The notes under the pieces: model-generated
The model's input: only the letters and a program-made list of their open reading frames with translations
The model's database searches: none
What the model was told of the DNA's origin: nothing
Program-made: the position numbers and the translations under genes
Shown here: in pieces, positions 46,492 to 57,744 of the stretch
How positions within the stretch are numbered: the first letter of the stretch is position 1
Layout of the letters: the number at the start of each line of letters is the position of its first letter
Assembly: GCA_037954665.1 (NCBI GenBank)
Contig: JBBMOL010000135.1
Location: forward strand, 5,001 to 69,000
Source of the DNA: Laguncularia racemosa
Taxonomy: Eukaryota > Streptophyta > Magnoliopsida > Myrtales > Combretaceae
DNA length: 64,000 bases
Reading direction: 5' to 3'

Positions 46492-48950
46492 TGATACCAC
46501 CCCTAAAGTTTCTAAGCCTTTGCTGAAAGTTTATACTAGGCATAGGCTTGCTATGTCTGATTAGTATGTGTTGTTGTGTGTGGTTTGCTTGTGTGTGTGT
46601 GTAGTTATTTTGTGTATAGTAGTGGCTGTAATGTCATTTATAAAGCCATATCTAAAGTGCTTATAGCCTGGATTAGAACGGTCCTAAGCTCCTTAATTGG
46701 TAGGGAGCAATCTGCTTTTGTATCAGATTGAAAAATCACTGACAATATTTTTATTACACAAGAACTGATTCATAGGTATCATAGCAATCATGGTTCTCCT
46801 AGATGTACCATCAAAGTAGACATCATGAAAGCTTATGATACACTAAATTGGGATTTCCTAGAAAAAGCACTTTTGTGCATGAGGTTTCCTATCCATTTTA
46901 CTAAGCTTCTAGTACAATGTTTCACCACAACAAGATTCTCTATTAATTTAAATGAGGAACTTGTTAGTTTCATTCCAAGCGAGAGGAGATTTAATTTCAC
47001 CTTATTTGTTTGTGATTGCAATGGAAGTTTTGTCAGGATTATTCCGGAAGATAGTTAGAAGCCTAGAGTTTTCTTATCATTGGAGATGCAAGAAGGAGAG
47101 AATTACCCATCTTTGCTTTGCAAATGATCTCATGGTCTTTTGTAGAGATATTAAATCCATCATGAAAATTAAAGAAGTACTGTTGGAATTTCAAGCCATA
47201 TTGAGACTTAAAGCCAATCTAGCCAAAATTAAATTTTACTTCTCAAATGTGAATTCGACTACAAAGGAAGCTGCACTTGAGGCTTTTGGATTTCAAGAAG
47301 GGAAATTACTAATATGTTACATAGGGTTCCTTTCATTTCAACCAAATTAAAAAGGGAGGACTGTGATTTGTTGGTATCAAAAATAGCATCGAGATTGAAA
47401 GCTTAGGCAAGCAAATTTCTCTCATATGCAAGGAGACTCCAATTTCTAAAGTTGGTTATCTTTGCAATGCAAGTGTTTTGGACTTTAATCTTTATGCTAC
47501 CAAAGAAAGTCATAAGAAAAATAGAATAGTTGATGAGGAATTTCCTTTGGAGTGGAAGACCCGACATTGCAACTAAAGCTAAAATAAGATGGGAAAAGGT
47601 CCTTTGGTTGAAGGGGTTTTGGGATTGCCATAACTTAAACTATGGAATAAAGTAGCTCAGCTCAAGCACATATGGTAATTATGCAACAATAGTGTTAGAG
47701 GCATTTGGGTGGACTGGATTTGCACTATTTTCCTTAGGGGAAGGAGTTTTTGGTCGATTAAAACCCCTTCATCATACTCTTGGACTTGGAAGAAACTTTT
47801 AAAATTAAGGGATCAAGCAAGACTATTACTTCAATGGAGAGTGGGAAATGGTCTATCAATATCTCTTTGGTCAGACTTTTGGCTACTAGAAGGTCCATTG
47901 GATAAAATAGTGAATGCAAAAGAAATGGCTTCCTCGAGTCTACCCTAACATGCTAGAGTTTGCAGTTTAATTAAGAATGAAGAATGGGTTTTACCCTAAG
48001 GACAGTTTTGGAACAATTTCAATATCTCTTCAAATGTCTGCTCGAATCAAGACATAGAAGATAAACTTATATGGAGACCATCTCCAAATGGTGTCTTCTC
48101 TATCAAGAGTGCATATACAACACTTAAGCCTACTAGTAATACTATGCCTTAGACCAAATTAGTATGGAACAACAAATCCATACCATGACATAGTTTTATC
48201 TTATAGCTTGCAATTAATAGTAAGTGATATACTCTTGATAAACTGAACCAATAGGGAGTTATAACCCAAATAACTTGTTTCTTGTTCAACCAAAGTATGG
48301 AAAACCATCGACATGTATTTTTCCAATGCTCCTTTTCATTAGTAGTAATGTCTAAGTTAGGATGGTCAACACTCTATACTTTGTGGCAGTAGGTATTAGA
48401 TGTTCAATCAAATGTCCCATCAAACCAACAGACAAAAGAATGAAAATCAGTGTTAGTGGCTGCAATCTACTGTATCTGGCGTGCAAGGAACTGAACTCGT
48501 TTAGGGCAAAGAACTCCTAGTATAAATAGCTTAGCTAGACTTATTTTGAATTATACTTATGTATTCAAATAAAAGAGATTAGTGAAAGCAACATACAGTA
48601 TATAGATTGAAATAAATTAGGCGTCATTACACCTAACAAAAGGTTGTAAATAGTGTGCAAAGTCCAATAACCGCTTTGCGGATGTAAATTTCTTTTTGAT
48701 TGAATGAAATTACTGAATTAACAAAAAAAAAGTGTTGTAAATGAAGGAATGATAGTTGTTAGTTAGGAGGTAATACTATATAAATAAGAGCTCAGTTGTT
48801 GAGCTGATCAAGAAGTCTCAAGCTCAATAATAGAAACCCTAGCAGAGAAGCTTCTACTAGGGTGTGGCTTCTTTGGAAGAAATTAACCAAGAACTGCTCT
48901 AGATTTGTTGTTTGCTCAATTTCTTGTTGGTTGAACCCATAGTCGTATCA
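46492..48950 (+). repeat. 5' LTR of the nested chromovirus, split by a LINE
   Basis: LTR halves are 46492-46633 and 48744-48950, together about 350 bp against 420 bp for the 3' LTR. The difference is due to small deletions. TATATAAA is at 48777-48784, matching 62473-62480 in the 3' copy. Confidence 0.85.
46634..48730 (+). mobile_element. 5'-truncated LINE (L1-type) with reverse transcriptase
   Basis: About 2.1 kb inserted in the chromovirus 5' LTR, ending in AAAAAAAA. Imperfect 13-bp flanks AGTGGCTGTAATG (46621-46633) and AGTGTTGTAAATG (48731-48743) fit a target duplication. The reverse transcriptase begins inside the domain: VLSSLIGREQSAFV, then VDIMKAYDTLNWDFL, then RGDLISPYLF in a shifted frame. 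The catalytic FADD box reads FAND at 47117-47128. Further on IWRPSPNGVFSIKSAY and HVFFQCSF mark the zf-RVT end. Many stops are present. It belongs to the same broad family as the LINE at 43227. Confidence 0.9.
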
Positions 48951-50240
48951 ATTTGTTGCTGTTTGTAGAAAACTTTAAGGGAGATGATGAGAATGGAATC
49001 TAGAGTTGAGAATTTGGAGTGCAAAGTTAATGAAGTCAGTGAGGAAATGCATTTAATTGTAGCTGATTGCAACAGCAGATCATTACAATGGATCAGAATG
49101 TGAAATCACTTGAGAAGTCAATGACGACACTGGAAATTTTACGTCAAGATCTGTGGAACGATAGGCAGGAGGTAATTAATTCCAAAGGAAAAGAAGCTTC
49201 TACATTTGGAGTAAGTACTGTTAATGGAAGACAAGTGCCAATGAACAACAATGTTCCAATAATAGATACTGGAATTCAAGATGCAATGGATTCACTAGAG
49301 GACGAGGAAGTTCATATGTGTGCAACAATATCATGCTGCTGACATTTGATGGATTTGATCTTCTCATTGGATTGCATTAGTGGAATGGCATTTAGAAGTT
49401 CATTGCACAACAGATGATCGGAAAGTGTCGATTGCTTCAATGTAAATGTGTGGAGATGTAATTTATTGGCTAAAAATGTTACAGCATAGACTTCCTCATT
49501 TGGATTGGGAGTTACTTAAGCAAGAACTTATGTTTAGATATGATGCATTTGAAAGTTTGTCAACTTTAAGACAACTATCAAATGTGACAAATTATATAGC
49601 AGATTTCAAAGCTCTTTCATCCCAAGCTCCAGACATGACTGAACTTCAATTACTTGGATATTTTTCAGGAGAAATTCAGGAAGATATTCGTCTAAGGGTT
49701 AGAACTTTAAGGCATTATACATTAGCTATTGCAATGCAATTGTCCCTGTATGTGGAGCGTGAATTTGAAAGTGGCATATTTGTTTCACAATTTTTACATT
49801 CTAATGAAATGGGGAGGTATGTCCGAAGTGAGTATGTGACTTCAATTCTGCTATTCATCCGTAACTCCATCTTATTCTACACATCCACCAATGAATAATT
49901 TCACCACTACTAATGTTGTTTTGGGTACTCAAAACCTGATTTGTGTTAAAGGAGGGAATGGAAATATTGGTCAATCTAACAGTGGCAGACTTCCACTTGT
50001 GAAGGAAATTTCTGTTGTTGCTGCAACTTCAAATAGTGGTGGTCTAAGAATAGTGAATAGTAAGGGAAATAAAAAAATGAAATATTTTGAGTATCTTGGT
50101 AAAAAGAGTAAAGGTTTGTGTTTCCATTGTGACTGGCCATATAGTCCCAATGAAACATTGCAAGTTACAATTTTGGAAGAGGAATTCGATGTGAATGAAG
50201 AAGAGCGGGTTGAGGTTGAGGGCATTTAACCATTACAGCA
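48951..50240 (+). pseudogene. gag pseudogene of the nested chromovirus
   Basis: From about 48990 the frame reads MESRVENLECKVNEVSEEM, a coiled-coil-like gag start, and continues to a stop at 49340. After broken sequence with FDGFD at about 49348, the retrotransposon gag domain runs 49446-49790 (DWELLKQELMFRYDAFES, LSSQAPDMTELQLLGYFSG). A further frame (49891-50229) ends with a zinc-knuckle-like GLCFHCDWPYSP that lacks the final His/Cys. It is broken into at least three frames. Confidence 0.82.
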
Positions 50241-50269
50241 AGATGGAGATATGCAGTAAATGCCTGATA

Positions 50270-50595
50270 AAGGTTTGGAGGTGTCTCTCTCGCTCTTAGT
50301 GGATCTAATGGTCTGAAAACCATTAAATTTAGAGGTATACTCTTTGGTCACCAAATTTCTATTCTAGTTGATAGTGGTGCTAGTCATAATTTTGTTTTGA
50401 AAAAAGTTGGTGGAACAGTTGTTAGCTGTGTGTGACACCACCTTTTATGGTTAAACTTGATGGTTGCACAAGGCAATGTCTAGAGGACTTGGTAAAAATT
50501 TAGATATGTTTGTTGCTGATCTTAAAATTGTTGCAAGTTGTTATGTTCTTGAATCAGGAGGTGTGGATGTAATTTTGGGAGTGATCCTCCTAACT
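50270..50595 (+). pseudogene. Protease remnant of the nested chromovirus
   Basis: Across shifted frames the plus strand reads ILVDSGASHNFV and later ESGGVDVILGV, the active-site and C-terminal strands of a gypsy retropepsin. The sequence leaves gypsy similarity at about 50585-50600, where the minus-strand copia piece starts. Reverse transcriptase, which should come next, is absent from the element. Confidence 0.78.
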
Positions 50596-50599
50596 GGAA

Positions 50600-51420
50600 A
50601 CTGAAGCCCTACCTTCTGCGACTGCGACACAGACTTTGTGGAACAGATTTTTCTTCAAGAATAGATTTTTCAAGGCAATAAATACCATCTCGTTCTTTAG
50701 CAAGTCCAATCATCCTCCTCAACTCCTTTTCTTGAAATATACAATAATTATTGTAAAAATCACTTTGCAATGTGAATCTTGTGTGAGTTTTTGTATAGAA
50801 ATAAGATTGGTGGATAATTTGGTAACATAGAGGACATTTTTTAAGGTTATGGACAGGTTGATTTGGACATCTCCTATACTAGCTACGGTTGCTAGGGTTC
50901 CATTTGTAGTAGCAATTTTCTTATTACTTGGACATGGAGTATATGTGGAAAAATATTTGGAAGAGTGGGTCATGTGGTCGATGGTTCCTGAATCCATGAT
51001 CTAGGAGTGTTACAAGGGTTTTTCTGAGACATTAAATCCAAATGAAAGAAGCTGCTTAGCTAAATATGCTAAAGAACAAATACCTAAAGGTTTCTCTATT
51101 TACTAAGGATTTCACTGTTTCAACCTCCTTTTGATTAAGACTAGTTAGCTCTTGTTTGTTCTCTTCCTTTGTTGCATCAACATCAATGTGAGCCTATCCT
51201 GAGCCATAGGATGGACTACTTTCTACCCCTACTCACGACTTGAGGGCTTCTTGTGTAGTTTCTAGCATTTTTCCTTAGTGTGGTGTGATTTTTTGCATTA
51301 ATTGCACCATAATTTTTCTAAGTTCATACCCTAGAACTGACCATTTTTCACAGCTTTAAAACTAGCACTTCTTTATGCTCCTCATGAACTAGTTTTGACA
51401 TTTTTAACTATCATGATTGA
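50600..51420 (-). pseudogene. Inverted copia gag-protease piece
   Basis: On the minus strand, from right to left: a copia zinc knuckle (WCN...CKKSHHTKEKC, about 51320-51270), AYLAKQLLSFGFN, protease SWIMDSGTIDHMTHSSKYFSTY (about 51000-50930), then TLKNVLYVTKLSTNLISIQKLT and MIGLAKERDGIYCLEKS. It has a few stops. It points away from the integrase that follows at 51420, so the copia coding order is broken by an inversion or by two joined fragments. Confidence 0.82.
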
Positions 51421-51932
51421 TAGGAAAAGTAGACATCTATTAGATCAAACCCGAGCATTTTTGTTCTAGAATTGTATTCCAAAACATTTTTTGGGAGAAG
51501 CTGTTCTCATAGCCACATATCTTATTAATAGACTTTCCACTCAAGTTTTAGGATTCAAGAGCCCAATAGAAGTACTTTCCTCTTTCTATCCAAATTTGTC
51601 CATCACCAACAATCTTACACCTCGCATTTTTGGTGTGTATCCTTTGTTCATGTCCACAATCAAGATAGAGGAAAACTTGATCCTTGAGCCTTAAAAGTGT
51701 GTCTTTTTGGGATATTCCTCAACTCAGAAAGGGTATAAGTGCTATTATCCTCCATCTAAGAAATTTTTTTATGTCAAGGGATGTCACTTTCAATGAGCAA
51801 GAAACATATTTCACCCAACCTTGTCTTCAGGGGGAAAGCTTTAGGGAAGATAAGGTGAGTTTGGAGAGTTTCCTTCTTGAGTTGAGCGATCTTTCTTTGT
51901 CAACTCAATCCCCTCAGCCTATACCTATTGAG
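51420..51932 (+). pseudogene. Copia integrase C-terminal piece, left part
   Basis: The plus strand reads RHLLDQTRAFLF, PKHFLGEAVLIATYLINRL, NNLTPRIFGVYPLF, KCVFLGYSSTQKGYKCY and FFMSRDVTFNEQE, all standard for the end of copia integrase. A stop is at 51692 and another near 51474. It ends in LSTQSPQPIPIE at the insertion point of the next copia element. Confidence 0.88.
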
Positions 51933-52169
51933 TGATGGAAATTTTGTGTTTTGTGAGTTGTAAATATTTAGTGGTGTTTACTTCTTAATTAGCAGATTTA
52001 GATAAATAAGGAAGTTTTTTTTTTAGGATGATTTGATTGAATGTAATTATGTAGGCTATAATCAGGAGGAAATTTTTTTCTTATTCATCATCTTCAGAAT
52101 TCTATATAAACTGGTTGTAATGTAATGAAGTATCATCCTAGAATTCCATCTTAAAATATTTTGGTTTCA
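51933..52169 (+). repeat. 5' LTR of the complete copia element
   Basis: It starts TGATGGAAATTTTGTG and ends GGTTTCA. It matches 56709-56964, which has an extra duplicated GGCTGTAATTAGGAGGATA-like stretch. CTATATAAAC at about 52101-52110 is a TATA-like box. Confidence 0.92.
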
Positions 52170-52181
52170 TGGTATCAGAGC
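52170..52181 (+). other. Primer-binding site for initiator tRNA-Met (copia)
   Basis: TGGTATCAGAGC immediately follows the 5' LTR. Confidence 0.92.
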
Positions 52182-52234
52182 AGCAACAACTCTAATAACC
52201 TAAAATTTTTTGTCTGTTTACTTGTCCTTCTAGT

Positions 52235-53350
52235 ATGTCTGGAGAATAGCAAATTCCAGCCTTGGAAGCCTCATTTACTGTGTTGGATCAAGCATCTCCA
52301 GCAACGATGATAGGATTTTCAGCAACCAGTCCGTTTGACAATCATTCCTTACAAATTATTTAGCATAAACTCAATGGATAGAATTTTCGCAAATGGTTTT
52401 AGCCTGTTATGCTGCTAATTAGTGGAAGAGGAAAGGCTGGATATTGGACAGGCTTAGTCATAGTTCCACTGAGTACATCACCAACTTTCAGCACTTGGGA
52501 AGCAGAAAATTCTATAATTATACTTGGCTTATCAACTCCTTGGAGCTGTGTATTGGAAGGACTTATCTCTTCAACAAGACAACAAGGGAGATTTGGGATG
52601 TGGTCCAAGAGATATATTCAGACTTGGAAAACACATCTCAATGTTTTGAGATTAGGTCAAAGATTCGAAATACTAGACAAGGAAATCTCTGTCACTGATT
52701 ATTACAATTCCTTGTTGGAATTGTGGCAAGAAATGGATCTCTTTTATGAGATAGGATGGGAGTGTACCGGTGATGCAGCAAAATTAGCCAAGATGCTTGA
52801 GAAAGAGCACACCTTTGATTTTTTACAAGGACTAAATCCCAGTCTTGATGAGGTACGGGGGCGGTTGCTTGGAATGAAGCCTTTCCCAACACTTTGTGAA
52901 TCATTTGCTGAAGTTAGAAGGGAAGAGAGTAGGAAGCGTGTAATGATGAATCCTAACAAGGTTGATGTTTCTATTACTGTGGAGTCTCAAGGATCTGCAT
53001 TTGTGGCTAACAAACAAAAAGGAGGCTGTAAAGAGCAGAGGGATGGCTGTGGTTCTCAATCTAAGGAGATTGTTCGATGTGACTATTGCAACAAGCCATA
53101 CCATGCTTGAGAACAATGCTGGGACTTGCATGGGAAGCTTGCCAACTTTAAGCCGAAGTCACAACATGGACAGGGTGGTGGTCAACATAAGGTAGCACAC
53201 TTAGTGGAATCTAATGCTGGCAACACCTCTAATGTTAGCTTCTTGATTGAACAAATTGATATGTTATGTCAACTCCTAAATCAAGCTAAACCTGCCAATT
53301 CCCCACCAGTAGGAGCCAAGACTCATAATCTCACAACAGCTATGGCATAA
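52235..53350 (+). pseudogene. gag pseudogene of the complete copia
   Basis: The ATG at 52235 (MSGE, then a stop) starts a copia gag. NHSLQII and FRKWF motifs lie at about 52340-52400, LISGRGKAGY at about 52410, and a UBN2-type gag body follows with NSLLELWQEMDLF. The zinc knuckle is CDYCNKPYHA, a stop, then EQCWDLHGK (about 53080-53130). Frame changes at about 52450 and 52690 split the body. The long 233-codon frame at 52409 crosses one of them, so part of its translation is a shadow. Confidence 0.85.
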
Positions 53351-53379
53351 GTAGGTAAAAGACATCTAGAATTGTTGGA

Positions 53380-53650
53380 TTGTTGACACTAGAGCTTCCG
53401 ATCATATGGCAGGGTCTTTGCAAGTTTTTGATGAGTATGACAAAAACTGTAAGTTGATTAATGTCTGGGTTGCTGATGGGAAAGTGTCACCAGCTATAGG
53501 AAAAGAGATGGTTTGCTTACAAAATATGACCTTGAAATCTGTGTTGCATGTGCTTAAGTTGACTTATAATCTTCTTTCAATTAGTAAGTTAATAAAGGAT
53601 ATGGATTATATTGTAAACTTTTTCCCTACTCATTGTGAATTTTAGGACCG
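53380..53650 (+). pseudogene. Aspartic protease remnant of the complete copia
   Basis: The plus strand reads WIVDT, a damaged site, then ASDHMAGSLQVFDEYD, VWVADGKVSPAIGK and LKSVLHVLKLTYNLLSISKL, the copia protease pattern. The active-site Gly codon of DTGAS is altered (GACACTAGAGCT), which would abolish catalysis. Confidence 0.82.
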
Positions 53651-53663
53651 TTCTTTGGGGTAG

Positions 53664-54600
53664 ATGATTGGTATTGCTGAAAAGAAAGATACCCTATACT
53701 ACCTCACTAAAGCAAAGGAGCCTATTAAGAAAAGCAAAAGGTCTTTGTTTGTTACCTTTGAGTTTAACATCATGTTATGGTATCAATGTATAGGACATCC
53801 GAGTTTCTCTTATATGAAAGCTTTGTATCCGAATCTTCTCATTAATAAAGAGAAATTTTCTTTTCACTGTGAGCATTGTGTCCTCATAATCCAAGGCTTG
53901 TTATCAAATTCGTCCTCATTTACCCTCAAAACCCTTCCATTTGATCTATAGTGACATTTGGGGTCCCTTTAGGATAATGACTCTAACTAGAACTCAATGG
54001 TTTATCACTTTTATTGATGATCATTCAAGGGTTTGTTGGGTATATTTGATGAAAGAAAAATCTGAGGCATTGTTTTGGTTCAAACGGTTCCATAAATTTG
54101 TTCAAACTGTGTTTGAGTCCACTATTCAAGTTCTTAGAATTGATAATGGAGGGGAGTATTTTTCAAATGTGTTTGGTGAGTATTTGAGAGAAATTGGGAT
54201 ATATCACCAAAGTTCTTACGTAGATACACCTAAACAAAATGAGGTTGCGGAAAAAAAAAATCGTTATTTATTAGAAGTTGCTCAATTAATCATGTTTTCA
54301 AGGTCTCTTCCTAATCATTATTGGGGAGAAGCTATTGTTATAAAAACTCATCTAATAAATCGCTTACCTTCAAAAACTCTAAAATTTAAAACCCCTCTAA
54401 GTGTCTTTCAAAATTGTTTTCCTAACACAAACCTGTTTAATCCCTTGTCCCCAAGAGTGTTCGAGTGTACTATGATTGTGCACAACATGCAACTTCGTCG
54501 AAGTAAACTTGATCCCAAAGCCTTTAAATGTGTCTTTGTAGGATACTCCTCAACAAAAAAAGGGTTACGAATGTTATTCAATTATCTTTAAGAAATTTTT
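53664..54600 (+). pseudogene. Integrase of the complete copia, nearly intact
   Basis: The pre-integrase (LWYQCIGHPSFSYMKALYP with HCEHC) covers about 53770-53880. The catalytic core runs from 53941 in one 216-codon frame: IYSDIWGPFRIM, FIDDHSRVCWVYL, LRIDNGGEYFSNVFGEYL and AEKKNRYLLEVAQ. The C-terminal part holds YWGEAIVIKTHLINRLPSK and KAFKCVFVGYSSTKKG. The DDE-type acidic residues appear kept. A frame change near 53935 separates pre-integrase from core and another near 54560 ends the frame. Confidence 0.9.
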
Positions 54601-55010
54601 TGTTTCATGTGATGTAACCTTCTTTGAGGATCAGCCTTATTACTCAACAAATGGGTTTTGAAGGGAGCATTCGAATGAGGGAAGCCTTTGGGACCCAACT
54701 TGGGACTTAATAGTGTCATTACTAATAAGTCGAGACATACCCGTCTCATCTGCGTCATCCATAGCCATAAATACAAACCCCTTGAACCAAAAAACACCAA
54801 CCAACCACCTTGTAAACTAGAAAACACTAACCGACCACTCCTTGTACCCAACCTCAAAGATGTTACTCATAAATAGCTTGTAAATGAGTCCAGATCTATT
54901 CCTACTCCTAGTCCTCAAAGGGAAGGGTTGCCAACTGAAAGACCTTTGCAAGTTTATACTCGCAGGCTATTAATCTATCAGCAGGGTCAATCATCCAATC
55001 AAGAATCAGT
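54600..55010 (+). other. Variable spacer between integrase and reverse transcriptase (complete copia)
   Basis: After FFVSCDVTFFEDQPYYS the sequence is the poorly conserved linker of copia pol. No domain is recognised; NPLCE-like charged text and stops are present. Antisense frames here are shadows. Confidence 0.55.
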
Positions 55011-55041
55011 TCAAGGGAAAACTATGGTTTTGTAGTTTCCT

Positions 55042-56690
55042 ATGGTAAATGACCTGAATAAACCTATTGCACTTCGGAAAGGAGTGAGGTCATGTACTAA
55101 ACATTTGATTTCTAATGTTGTGACTTGTAGACAATTATCTTCTGAGTTTAGGGCCTTTACAGTGAAGATTGATGAGGTTGAGATTTCGAAGAGTATCTGT
55201 GAGGCCTTAAGGAATCCAAAATGGAAGGATGTTGTACAGGAGGAGAGAAGAGCTTTATAGGCAAATGGAACTTGGGAGATGGTCAATTTACCTGAAGGAA
55301 AAAAGGTAGTTGGAAGTAAATGGGTGTTCACCATGAAGTATAATGCCAATGGAGAATTAGAAAGATATAAAGCTCATCTAGTAGCTCAAGGGTACATGCA
55401 GACACATGGAATAGACTGTGATGTGATGTTTGCACCTGTGGCAAAATTAAATTTCATACGTGTTCTCTTGTCCATTGTGGCTAACTTGGATTGGAAATTG
55501 CATTAGCTTGACATTAAGAATGCTTTTTGAATGGCAATCTTGATGAAGAGGTATACATGAAGGCACCTCTTGGATTAGAAAAACAAGAAGAAAGAGGTAA
55601 AGTTTGCAAGTTAAGGAAGCCATTGTATGGTCTAAAGCAATCTCCTAGAGCGTGGTTCACAAGATTCAGCTCAACTCTTACTCGGTTAGGACACTAGCAA
55701 GGGAAAGTTGATCATACTGTGTTTGTAAAGATGGGGAATTCGAAGAAAAGAGTTGTTCTTATTGTATATGTTGACGACATAATTCTTATAGGTGATGATG
55801 AAGACAAGATTTTGAAGCTTAATAGCAAGTTGAAGGAGGGGTTTGAGGTTAAAGATTTGGGGCCATTGAGGATCTTTCTTGGGATGGAAGTTGCCAGAAG
55901 TAAAGAGGGTATTTTCATCTCTCAAAGAAAATACACTATTGATTTGTTAAAAGAGAGAGGGAAATTGGGGTGCAGGCTAGTTAGGACTCCACTTGAGAAG
56001 GATTGGAAAAATAAAGCCATTGGTGCAGAAGCTTCTGTTGATATAGGAAGATACTAGCGCTTTGTTGGAAGGTTGATCTACTTATCTCTTACACGATTGG
56101 ATATTGCCTATGCTGTGAGTGTAATTAGTCAATACATGGACTCACCTACTTAGAGACATTTAGAAGTTGTGAATCACATTTTGAGATACCTAAATGGAAC
56201 GGGCTAATGTTTCTAAAAACTGGAAACAGGAGTATTGAAGGTTACGTTGATGTAGGTTAGGCTGGAAGTGAAGATTGCAAGTCAACATCTAGCTATTGCA
56301 CTAAGTTATGGGGTAATCTAGTTACATGGAGTAAGAAGCATAGAGTTGTGGCTAGAAGTAGTGTAGAGGTAGAATTTAGAGCAATAGTAGGAGTCTATGA
56401 ACTAATTTGGCTATAAAGATTGTTACAAGATTTGAAACTACCTGTATGCTCTCTTAAGTTGTATAGTAATAGCTAGTCAATTATCAACATAATAAATAAT
56501 CTAGTCCAGCATGATCGTATGAAGCACGCCAGAATAGAATGAAGTTTTGTCAAGAATGAAATTGATGGGGGAAGAATTGATCTCTACCATATTCCCACTT
56601 ATGAACAAGAAGTAGACATTCTCACTAAGAGCCTATTGAGGTCCAACCACAAAAATCTCCTTTGCAAGCTTAGAATGTGAAATATCTATT
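55042..56690 (+). pseudogene. Reverse transcriptase and RNase H of the complete copia
   Basis: RT motifs in order: TWEMVNLPEGKKVVGSKWVF, ERYKAHLVAQGYMQTHGIDC, a stop, LDIKNAF with a frameshift at about 55525, LNGNLDEEVYMKAPLG, LYGLKQSPRAWF, the intact YVDD box at 55767-55778, and LRIFLGMEVARSKEGIF. RNase H follows with LIYLSLTRLDIAYAVSVISQ and then heavily broken sequence to about 56690. A purine-rich tract (AGCTTGAGGAGGAG) precedes the 3' LTR. Confidence 0.9.
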
Positions 56691-56708
56691 CCTAAGCTTG
56701 AGGAGGAG

Positions 56709-56964
56709 TGTTGGAAAATTTTGTGTTTTATGAGCTGTAAATATTTAGCCGGTGTTTACTTAATTGGTAGATTTAGATAAATAAGGAAACTGTATTTTTT
56801 TTAGGATGATTTGATTGAATGTAATTGTGTAGGCTATAATTAGGAGGATAGGCTGTAATTAGGAGGATATTTTTTTCCTTATTCATCTCCAGAATTATAT
56901 ATAATCTGGTCGTAATGTAATAAAGTATCATCCTAGAATTCCATCTTAAAATATTTTACTTTCA
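56709..56964 (+). repeat. 3' LTR of the complete copia element
   Basis: It starts TGTTGGAAAATTTTGTG, ends ACTTTCA, and is followed by the TTGAG duplication. It aligns with 51933-52169. Confidence 0.92.
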
Positions 56965-57078
56965 TTGAGTCCACATTGGTTAAGTCCCTAGCTACTCCAA
57001 TTTCAAGCCCACATGTTTCTAACCTTGAAAAATCTGTTCTTGAAGACGTGTGATTCAATAAGAACTTAGTGTATACAT

Positions 57079-57724
57079 GTTACACGCAAGGTTAGCTCGC
57101 GTTCACATAAAGGGTTAGCACCTAGTGTATTAATTGTGTCTTGTGTACTGTGATAAGTGTTGCAAAATGTTGTCTTGATTTATTGTGCAGGTGTATTTGT
57201 GTCTTGTCTTAGTTATTTGTTTCTTTTCCTAGTGTAACATGTCCAGTGGGTTAATGGGTGCTTGCCAATCCAGCTGGAGGTGGTGTCTTAAGTATTGTAG
57301 CCTTTCATTATGGTAGATGGGTGTGCCGGGTGTTTTAGAGTCAGGTGTAGTGTTGCTGTCATGCTACTAGTCACTATGTATACAGTTAGTAAAGAGAGGG
57401 GGGGGGGGGGGGGGGGGGGTGTTAAAAGTGGAGTCGTGGGAGAGAAAATAGGGAGAGCATGGGGATGAGGCAGTTAAGGGAAACAACCTGCCCAGATTGT
57501 ACTTAAAAAGCCGAGAAAAGGAAGGAAAAGGTCAAGAATTATTTTCTCCAAATTAAAACTCTTCTGTTGATTAGAAATTGTTGAGATCACCGGGTTCTCT
57601 CTAACAAGCCCGGAACCACTAGCAACTATAGGGAGACGTAGAAGAAAAACTCTAAAAACTACTAGTGAATCTGACCTAATAAGTGAGTCGAAGGAAGAAG
57701 GTCCTAAAGAACGATCCTATAACA
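57079..57724 (+). repeat. 5' LTR of the gag-only element
   Basis: It starts TGTTACACGCAAGG and ends CCTATAACA. It contains a pure run of 22 G at 57398-57419; the 3' LTR has only six G in the same place (about 59124-59129). Confidence 0.93.
57398..57419. repeat. Poly-G run of 22 bases
   Basis: A pure G tract in the 5' LTR of the gag-only element, expanded relative to its 3' LTR. Confidence 0.9.
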
Positions 57725-57727
57725 AAG

Positions 57728-57740
57728 TGGTATTAGAGCC
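57728..57740 (+). other. Primer-binding site of the gag-only element
   Basis: TGGTATTAGAGCC differs by one C-to-T change from the tRNA-Met site TGGTATCAGAGCC and lies three bases after the 5' LTR. Confidence 0.85.
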
Positions 57741-57744
57741 AGAC

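Larger units (their letters stand above)
51933..56964 (+). mobile_element. Complete Ty1/copia retrotransposon (innermost level)
   Basis: About 5.0 kb with LTRs 51933-52169 and 56709-56964, primer-binding site at 52170, gag, protease, integrase, reverse transcriptase and RNase H in copia order. A perfect 5-bp duplication TTGAG (51928-51932 and 56965-56969) flanks it. The reverse transcriptase YVDD is intact, but stops and frameshifts occur in gag, integrase, RT and RNase H. It is the best preserved of the copia elements here. Confidence 0.95.

Noticed and set aside
52409..53110. Treating the 233-codon frame as one intact gag protein
   Set aside because: Its first third does not read as copia gag, whereas the frame at 52444-52698 does; a frameshift joins the two, so the long frame is partly a shadow.
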